In this document: positions 15,315 through 19,333 of the stretch, one piece after another
Layout of the letters: each line of letters begins with the position of its first letter
How positions within the stretch are numbered: position 1 is the stretch's first letter
Position numbers and translations under genes: made by a program
Origin: Desulfuromonadales bacterium C00003107
GTDB lineage: Bacteria; Desulfobacterota; Desulfuromonadia; Desulfuromonadales; Syntrophotaleaceae
Direction of reading: 5' to 3'
NCBI GenBank assembly: GCA_001751225.1
Contig: MAXT01000359.1
Span: forward strand, 1 to 19,333
Length of the DNA: 19,333 nt
The notes under the pieces: generated by a model
What the model saw: the letters and a program-made list of their open reading frames with translations, nothing else
What the model was told of the DNA's origin: nothing
Database searches by the model: none

Positions 15315-15479
15315 TTAAAATGTTGAAACATCCCCCACCTTTTTTGGCCGGCGTCCCTGACGGTAGGGATGCAAAGAGCACTCAACGATGGTGCACTCCC
15401 TGACTTCTTTGACTGAACCGCAGCAGCAGGACAAACATTTCGCCCGTATAGCTTTGATTGGGGTCAGACCCTTTGCCAT
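15315..15479 (-). CDS. 54-aa Cys-rich phage-type protein
   Basis: ATG 15479 with AAGGAGG 8 bases upstream; TAA at 15315-15317. The sequence pattern KAIRAKCLSCCCGSVKEVRE, then CTIVECSLHPYRQGRRP matches a widespread small protein of tailed phages and prophages (KAIRxKCLxC-GxxxEVRxC-xxxC-LxPYRxGxxP). Five or six cysteines probably bind zinc; the function is unknown. The strong ribosome site and family pattern make the call firm despite the short length. It follows the replication gene after a 110-bp gap. Confidence 0.85.
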   Translation of the reverse strand: MAKGLTPIKAIRAKCLSCCCGSVKEVRECTIVECSLHPYRQGRRPKKVGDVSTF

Positions 15480-15589
15480 GGTTGGTACCTCCTTGAGAAA
15501 AAAGCAGTAGCTAGCCCTTTGTTTTTTTAAAAACTTCGCCTAGGAGGGCATTGGGATGCTTAGGCAATTTCAAACATCCTAGGTGGCGA

Positions 15590-16441
15590 TCAGGCCTTCG
15601 GGAGGGTTAGGTTGTTCCATCGGTCCTCTCTCTCTTGTTGCTCAGGGGTTAACTCGGCTGGAGTAGCGGTTGTTTCCTTGGGCGGTTCCCACTCAACCCA
15701 ATCTCGCCAGTTGTTGAACCAGGTTGTCCGGTTCTTGTACCGTAGGTCGGCAAAGCCATTGTTGCGTTGCAGGTCGACATGCTGCAGGTAGTTCTTCAAG
15801 GCCAGCTTCAAGTCGGCTGTGTCCCCTTCTGTCTTGACCTCCTTGAGGATCTTCTGCTGGATCTTCTTTTTTGATCCATCACGGCATGGATATGCTTGCC
15901 AAGATTCCTCGAAGCATTCGGAAGCAAATGAAGCGACTGTGTTTTGTTGTTTGGGAGAAGGATTAGATGAGGTGTTTTTCTTGGTTTTGGTATTAGTATC
16001 TTTAGTAGTGCTCGGTGATCTGTAAGACATCTGTTCGCTATGTGGTCGTGATCTGTCTGCCGTTAATCCTAAGCCATTGAAACTAATAAGCCTTATCTGC
16101 TCGCTATCTGTTTGCAATCTGCCTAACATCTGCTCTCGATCTGTTCGGCCGTTTTCCGGCCTCAGAACGATATACCCACGTTGGTTTTGTCGGTGAGTAG
16201 TGTCTTCCGGATATTGGATTGCCGCGCCGATTTTTTTAAGGAAGCGCGACACCTTGCCACGGCCCCATCCCCACAAACCGGCGTAACCAGCAACCGTAAC
16301 CGCTCGTCCTTCGTCGCAATCTAAAGCCGCAGACAGGTAGGCTATTTCCTCGAGAAAAGGGCGTGGAGCGGTGCGCAGGATTTTGTGCAAAAGTGTTTTA
16401 GGGACAGGAATCCATGGCTGCATACGGGGCTCACCGCTCAT
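15590..16441 (-). CDS. O-type phage replication initiator
   Basis: 283 aa. The N-terminal region (about 8-95) looks like a winged-helix DNA-binding domain (LHKILRTAPRPFLEEIAYL ... YAGLWGWGRGKVSRFLKKIG ... RGYIVLRP). A variable segment (about 98-170), encoded by the iteron array and a T-rich stretch, ends in a Thr/Lys/Asn-rich linker. The C-terminal part (about 175-255) has W-AYP-RDG-KK and a closing WFNNWRDWVEWEPP typical of phage replisome organisers. It should bind its own internal origin and load host helicase. The start overlaps the previous stop by ATGA. DnaT/primosome-like naming is an alternative. Confidence 0.75.
   Translation of the reverse strand: MSGEPRMQPWIPVPKTLLHKILRTAPRPFLEEIAYLSAALDCDEGRAVTVAGYAGLWGWGRGKVSRFLKKIGAAIQYPEDTTHRQNQRGYIVLRPENGRTDREQMLGRLQTDSEQIRLISFNGLGLTADRSRPHSEQMSYRSPSTTKDTNTKTKKNTSSNPSPKQQNTVASFASECFEESWQAYPCRDGSKKKIQQKILKEVKTEGDTADLKLALKNYLQHVDLQRNNGFADLRYKNRTTWFNNWRDWVEWEPPKETTATPAELTPEQQEREDRWNNLTLPKA
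16018..16149 (-). repeat. 11-bp iteron array, candidate replication origin
   Basis: ATCTG (plus strand) at 16018, 16029, 16051, 16095, 16106, 16117, 16128 and 16139, with degenerate ATGTG at 16040. All are in one exact 11-bp register. Consensus ATCTGYTCGCN, or NGCGARCAGAT read on the gene strand. Four units and five units flank a 33-bp A/T-rich spacer (16062-16094, 22 of 33 A/T). A T/G-rich, C-poor stretch (about 15945-16017) adjoins and could melt. The layout inside the initiator gene resembles lambda ori in gene O. The 11-bp period cannot come from codon repeats. Confidence 0.85.
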
Positions 16442-16722
16442 GACATCCGCTCAGCAATCTTTTCGGCTTCCGCTAGCAAGAAGGTGGCTGCCCCAATCAT
16501 TTGTTGGATTGTTTGGTAGGGGTGATCCAGGTCATAAGCTTGGAGGTCTTGCTTGTACCGGCGAAGAAATGCGCGTAGAGCCGTGCCCATTATCGGTTGT
16601 TGAGCCTTAGCAGGGTCCGTGTTAACTTGCTGATATTGAATGTTTGATTCGGGTCTGGGTCCACGAAGCTCAGGTCTGGGGGGCCGTCCTATAGTGGGGC
16701 GGCCTTCTATTTTCTGGTTCAT
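16438..16722 (-). CDS. Hypothetical protein between alpA and the replication gene
   Basis: 94 aa from ATG 16722, where GGGGAGG lies 7 bases upstream; longer in-frame starts are inside alpA. A Pro/Arg-rich N-terminus (EGRPTIGRPPRPELRGPRPE) is followed by two helices (MGTALRAFLRRYKQDLQAYD; YQTIQQMIGAATFLLAEAEK). It begins 2 bases after the alpA stop and its own stop overlaps the replication gene start (ATGA). No family recognised; position suggests an accessory regulatory or replication protein. Confidence 0.72.
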   Translation of the reverse strand: MNQKIEGRPTIGRPPRPELRGPRPESNIQYQQVNTDPAKAQQPIMGTALRAFLRRYKQDLQAYDLDHPYQTIQQMIGAATFLLAEAEKIAERMS

Positions 16723-16724
16723 GC

Positions 16725-16913
16725 CTAAGCCTCCCCGCCAACTACCGGACGACCTTCTGCCCAAGGGTTGACCTCCGACGCCAGCCAACCCACCCGGCCG
16801 CTGGATATCTGGCGCCGTTTCGGAAACTTTCCCACCTTTTCCATTCGCCAAATAGTGGTACGGCTCAGGCCGGTGATTTCATGAACTGTCGGCCAAAAAT
16901 AAATTCTCGGCAT
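16725..16913 (-). CDS. alpA: AlpA-family excisionase/regulator
   Basis: 62 aa from ATG 16913 (AAGGAG six bases upstream). The single winged-helix domain has the AlpA pattern: MPRIYFWPTVHEITGLSRTT, then IWRMEKVGKFPKRRQIS and a final RVGWLASEVNPWAEGRP. AlpA proteins activate integrase expression or excision in P4-like elements and are the hallmark regulator of Gram-negative PICIs. It heads the replication operon. Longer starts up to 16976 overlap the promoter. Confidence 0.88.
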   Translation of the reverse strand: MPRIYFWPTVHEITGLSRTTIWRMEKVGKFPKRRQISSGRVGWLASEVNPWAEGRPVVGGEA

Positions 16914-16947
16914 GTGCATCTCCTTTTGCGGGGTAACAGATGGCGAC

Positions 16948-16976
16948 AACATAACGCCGCCTGAAAAGGAGTGCAA
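16948..16976 (-). promoter_or_regulatory. Promoter of the alpA-replication operon
   Basis: On the minus strand: TTGCAC (16976-16971), exactly 17 bp, TATGTT (16953-16948). It would start transcription roughly 30 bases before the alpA ATG. A CTGAAAA box lies in its spacer, suggesting repression or control by an element-encoded protein. Confidence 0.55.
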
Positions 16977-17026
16977 ATATCTGAAAAGATTGGTTTTTTA
17001 ATCGATTTCCGGTAAAAGCTGAAAAA
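16961..17026. promoter_or_regulatory. Three CTGAAAA boxes upstream of alpA
   Basis: CTGAAAAG at 16961-16968 and 16981-16988 and CTGAAAAA at 17019-17026, all in one orientation. The first two are 20 bp apart (about two helical turns), and the first falls between the -35 and -10 boxes. Candidate operator set. Confidence 0.3.
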
Positions 17027-17075
17027 GCAACATCAGGACGTTGAAGGGCAAGTTGGGAGGGGGCTAGGGGGGGGG

Positions 17076-17855
17076 CTACAGCGTGGTGCGATTTCGGATG
17101 ATATGGACCAGCTTCTCGATGGGACGCGCGCCCCATGTGCATGGAAAGACGGCCGCTAAGACCTCGGCGGCTCTCTTGCAGGCCGATAGGTGGGACTCTC
17201 CGTCCCCAAAAAATCGCACTAGAGCGGTCATGACAGACTTCCATTCGTCCGCAAGGCGTTTGGTTCGCTTGCCTTTGGAGTTGAATGGGCTAGGCTTCTT
17301 GGGATCCTGCTTCTTAGGGTCCTGCTCTTCAAGAAAGTCTCGATATTGTGTAGCGAAGACTTCGGCCAGCTCCAGGTAAGACAATCCGCTTCGGAGCGAT
17401 GCAGTCAAAGCGACGGGCGTTAACGGGGTTAACAGCCCTTCGAGGCTTTTCCTGTGGGAGTGCAGGGCCTTCAGGTTTCGATTGATCTCCCGCAGAAGCA
17501 TTCGCCTCATGGTTTCGACTCGTTCCAGGTCGGCCCCTTCGACAACGAATTGTTCCGGGTTTTCTAATAGATTGTCGGTTAAAATCCTTTCAAGCAAGTC
17601 CACTTGCTGTTCAGCATACTCTGGGTGAGGCGATGCCTTGATGATTTCCAGAAGTCGATGGCGGGGAATCTCGAGAGACGCGTCCCCAAAAACCGGCAGA
17701 GGAACGGCATCGCTGCCGGCTACGGGCAGGGCGCAGGCTTTCATCCCCCTGCGTGCGCATGCCTCACAAAAGGCCTTGGCGTAGGTCCGCCGTAGTGCAG
17801 TAAGCCGGGCCTCCCAGTCTGCTTCTATTTCCTGGCGGTTTTTTTGTTGGTCCAT
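17076..17855 (-). CDS. Hypothetical protein co-transcribed with the integrase
   Basis: 259 aa from ATG 17855 (GAGG just upstream), beginning 7 bases after the integrase stop. Largely helical: a charged N-terminal helix (EADWEARLTALRRTYAKAFC), mid-protein helices (HPEYAEQQVDLLERILTDNL; RRMLLREINRNLKALHSHRK), a small internal repeat DPKKQDPKK in a linker, and a C-terminal ACKRAAEVLAAVFPCTWGAR. No motif or family recognised. Linkage to int suggests a role in integration, excision or maintenance. A run of nine C follows the stop on the coding strand but is outside the coding region. Confidence 0.75.
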   Translation of the reverse strand: MDQQKNRQEIEADWEARLTALRRTYAKAFCEACARRGMKACALPVAGSDAVPLPVFGDASLEIPRHRLLEIIKASPHPEYAEQQVDLLERILTDNLLENPEQFVVEGADLERVETMRRMLLREINRNLKALHSHRKSLEGLLTPLTPVALTASLRSGLSYLELAEVFATQYRDFLEEQDPKKQDPKKPSPFNSKGKRTKRLADEWKSVMTALVRFFGDGESHLSACKRAAEVLAAVFPCTWGARPIEKLVHIIRNRTTL

Positions 17856-17862
17856 CGGGGCC

Positions 17863-19083
17863 TCACTTTTTGAAGCTGATAACGTTGTCGGCCTGCTGGC
17901 CGGTGACGATACATTCCAATTTGCGGCCCCAGCTTTCAAGGGCTTGTTGGATCTCAGCGTCGTATTTGTGCCTGTTATAGATTGCAGTTACACCAGCTCT
18001 GGTATGGTTGAGAACGCGGCCGATCAACTCGTCAGTATATCCCAGACGCCCTAACCCGGTAGCACAGGAACGGCGCAAATCGTGCGGCGTCCAAGGTTCT
18101 TGAATGGAGAAGAAGAGCTTCCCCGCTTGTGGCCCTGGTTGTGCCCATGAACTGTTCCGGCGGACCGCATGAGCCAAGGCGTTAACTTCAATTGGTTTCT
18201 GCACGGTTGGCTTCTTGCTGCGAGGGGAGGGGAATAGGTATCCGCTTGTCGGAAGGGTGGCGATAATCTCTTTGACAAGGGGGGAAAGGAAAACCCGGTG
18301 TTCCCGTTTGTTTTTCGCTCTTTCGGCGGGGATGGTCCACCAGTCTTCTTCGATTTCACGATGGTGGATCCCGATAACCTCCCCGGGGCGCTGTCCGGTG
18401 GCGAGGATCAGGCGAAGGGTTTGCTTCAACGGCTCTGACATGCCGGCCCCTTCTAGCTCAGTCCAGAAGGTGCAGATTTCTTCCTCAGAAAAGAAACGGG
18501 ACTTCCTTACTTCCTGCGAGGGCAGCTTGACCCCGGCGCATGGGGTGTATTCGATCAGGTCGCGTTCAAGTGCGAAGTTGAACATTCTGCGGACGATTTT
18601 GAAAACCTGGTTTGCCTGGTTTGGGGAGCCGCGATCAACAATGCGATCCAGTAGAGCAATTACGTCTCGTCGCTTGATGTCTTTGGCTCTGCGCCTACCC
18701 CAGGTTGGAATTACGTCCTTCTCTAAGTTGCGGCGGTATTCGTCCAGGGATCGAGCGGCCTTCTCCGTGACGTGGCGTTTTAGAAAGTCCTCTACCAGGA
18801 TTTTAACGGTTGGCTCCCTTGTCTCTCTGTCTTTTTCCTCTAAGGGGTCTTTACCATTGGCGAGGACTTTCCTAACGGTTTTGAACTTCTCCCTGGCCTC
18901 AGACAGCTTTAGGTCTGGAAAACCGCCGAGGGCCATCATTCGCTGTCGACCGTGGAATTTGTAGGCGAAGAACCAGGTCTTCTCGCCACTGGGAAAGACT
19001 CGAATGCCAAAACCCTTCCCCTCGCGTACCTGGTAGGGCCTATCCCTCAGTTCAAGATTTTCAATCTGCTTGACGGTGAACAT
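17863..19083 (-). CDS. int: Tyrosine integrase (P4-type)
   Basis: 406 aa. The N-terminal arm-binding domain is of the P4/DUF4102 kind (about 1-85, with GFGIRVFPSGEKTWFFAYKF and GGFPDLKLSEAREK). A SAM-like core-binding domain (about 92-175) and the catalytic domain follow. Catalytic residues: R232 (ATGQRPGEVIG), Lys near 257-259, H334 and R337 (PHDLRRSC), H360 (LNHTRAG) and Y369 (TAIYNRHKYD). All are present, so it should be active. It lies 210 bp inside attR and matches the tRNA-Arg attachment repeats. AGAGG precedes the ATG by five bases. Confidence 0.95.
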   Translation of the reverse strand: MFTVKQIENLELRDRPYQVREGKGFGIRVFPSGEKTWFFAYKFHGRQRMMALGGFPDLKLSEAREKFKTVRKVLANGKDPLEEKDRETREPTVKILVEDFLKRHVTEKAARSLDEYRRNLEKDVIPTWGRRRAKDIKRRDVIALLDRIVDRGSPNQANQVFKIVRRMFNFALERDLIEYTPCAGVKLPSQEVRKSRFFSEEEICTFWTELEGAGMSEPLKQTLRLILATGQRPGEVIGIHHREIEEDWWTIPAERAKNKREHRVFLSPLVKEIIATLPTSGYLFPSPRSKKPTVQKPIEVNALAHAVRRNSSWAQPGPQAGKLFFSIQEPWTPHDLRRSCATGLGRLGYTDELIGRVLNHTRAGVTAIYNRHKYDAEIQQALESWGRKLECIVTGQQADNVISFKK

Positions 19084-19135
19084 GGCTGCCTCTCTTAATA
19101 GGTATGGCCCAAGTGTGACTCAAGGCCTGTGTTAT

Positions 19136-19147
19136 ACCAGGTGTCAT
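19136..19147 (+). repeat. Candidate integrase arm-type site, right copy
   Basis: ACCAGGTGTCAT, pairing with ACCAGGAGTCAT at 9709-9720 (11 of 12). It lies in the int leader 146 bp from attR. The following bases form a GTGTCA/TGACAC inverted pair (from 19141 to about 19176). Confidence 0.35.
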
Positions 19148-19196
19148 ACTTTGAACCTCGGCAGGGGCTGTGACACGATGAACAGTCTTGAAACAA

Positions 19197-19225
19197 TTAT
19201 TAGTGGCAAGTGACTGAAATGTCAA
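19197..19225 (-). promoter_or_regulatory. Promoter of int
   Basis: Minus strand: consensus TTGACA (19225-19220), exactly 17 bp, TAATAA (19202-19197). It gives a leader of roughly 105 bases before the int ATG. The leader contains the candidate arm site and inverted repeats, so integrase or AlpA bound there could regulate the promoter. Confidence 0.7.
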
Positions 19226-19293
19226 GGATGTATCTTTATTGAACCTATTTTCATATTGTTTCAAGGTTTTGCATGTTTTTACAGGAACAACTA

Positions 19294-19333
19294 CCTCCTA
19301 AGCGGTAGGCCGGGCGTTCGAATCGCCCCGGGG
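19294..19333. repeat. attR: right copy of the attachment repeat (cut by window end)
   Basis: Identical to 9610-9649 over 40 bases and running to the last base given. Upstream of the identity the sequence (CAACTA) still resembles the tRNA (CAACCG) before diverging, so the element's own attP mimicked part of the 5' anticodon stem. The duplicated segment lacks the tRNA 5' half and is not a functional gene. Confidence 0.93.

Larger units (their letters stand above)
9610..19333. mobile_element. Integrated element, PICI-like phage satellite candidate (about 9.7 kb)
   Basis: Bounded by attL (9610-9649) in tRNA-Arg and attR (19294-19333). Contents: tyrosine integrase, AlpA-type regulator, O-type replication initiator with an internal iteron array, several small phage-type proteins, one virion-like protein, and a cargo operon with AlbA_2 and DUF4238-like genes. 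No capsid, portal, terminase, tail, lysis, relaxase or conjugation gene is visible. The int/AlpA/replication core, the size and the missing morphogenesis genes resemble phage-inducible chromosomal islands. A decayed prophage or an integrative replicative plasmid are alternatives. The island classification is inference; the boundaries are seen directly. Confidence 0.88.

Noticed and set aside
15500..15589. Terminator after the replication gene on the minus strand
   Set aside because: CCTAGG-containing arms can pair and a short T run follows, but the loop is about 30 bases and the stem imperfect; too weak to call.
16018..16149. CRISPR-like array
   Set aside because: Repeats are 11 bp with no unique spacers and lie inside a coding gene; they fit iterons, not CRISPR.
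17067..17075. Run of nine G as a phase-variable tract
   Set aside because: It lies immediately after the stop codon of the 259-aa gene, so length changes would not switch that gene.
9610..19333. Full prophage
   Set aside because: No capsid, portal, terminase, tail or lysis genes are visible; only one virion-like protein is present.

Overview
The window has two halves. Bases 1 to about 9655 are chromosomal core of a Deltaproteobacterium, most likely Desulfuromonadales (Geobacter/Desulfuromonas/Pelobacter type). This rests on gene order and protein character: rpmI-rplT-pheS-pheT-ihfA-merR-like, then surE-pcm-yqaA-like-nlpD-rpoS, then apt and a tRNA-Arg gene. The 338-aa PheS and 171-aa Apt lengths and the RpoS type also fit. 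The species cannot be read from the sequence alone.

Bases 9610-19333 are an integrated element of about 9.7 kb. It is bounded by a perfect direct repeat of at least 40 bp: the 3' half of the tRNA-Arg(CCU) gene at 9610-9649 (attL) and a copy at 19294-19333 (attR, cut by the window end). A tyrosine integrase lies just inside attR, and the tRNA stays intact at attL.

The element has two convergent arms that meet at a bidirectional terminator (about 13490-13516). The rightward arm (10287-13459) has a 96-aa unknown, a Schlafen/AlbA_2-type protein and a DUF4238-like protein (a candidate defence cargo), then a coiled-coil/excisionase-like HTH protein and a small Cys-rich protein. The leftward arm (19083 to 13538) reads int, a 259-aa unknown, an AlpA-type regulator, a 94-aa unknown and an O-type replication initiator. 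It continues with a 54-aa Cys-rich phage protein, a 43-aa protein, a 195-aa protein resembling phage internal-virion/ejection proteins, two tandem paralogous coiled-coil proteins and a 53-aa zinc-ribbon protein. Three of these (54, 43 and 53 aa) are too short for ordinary ORF cut-offs but have ribosome sites and stop/start overlaps.

The most striking signal lies inside the initiator gene. ATCTG recurs at 16018, 16029, 16051, 16095, 16106, 16117, 16128 and 16139, every interval an exact multiple of 11 bp, with a degenerate ninth unit at 16040. Since 11 is not a multiple of 3, this is a DNA-level signal, best read as origin iterons beside a T-rich stretch, laid out like the lambda origin inside gene O. 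With int, AlpA and no capsid, portal or terminase genes, the element looks like a self-replicating phage satellite (PICI-like) rather than a full prophage. It apparently carries one virion-type protein of its own and a cargo operon that may act in defence.
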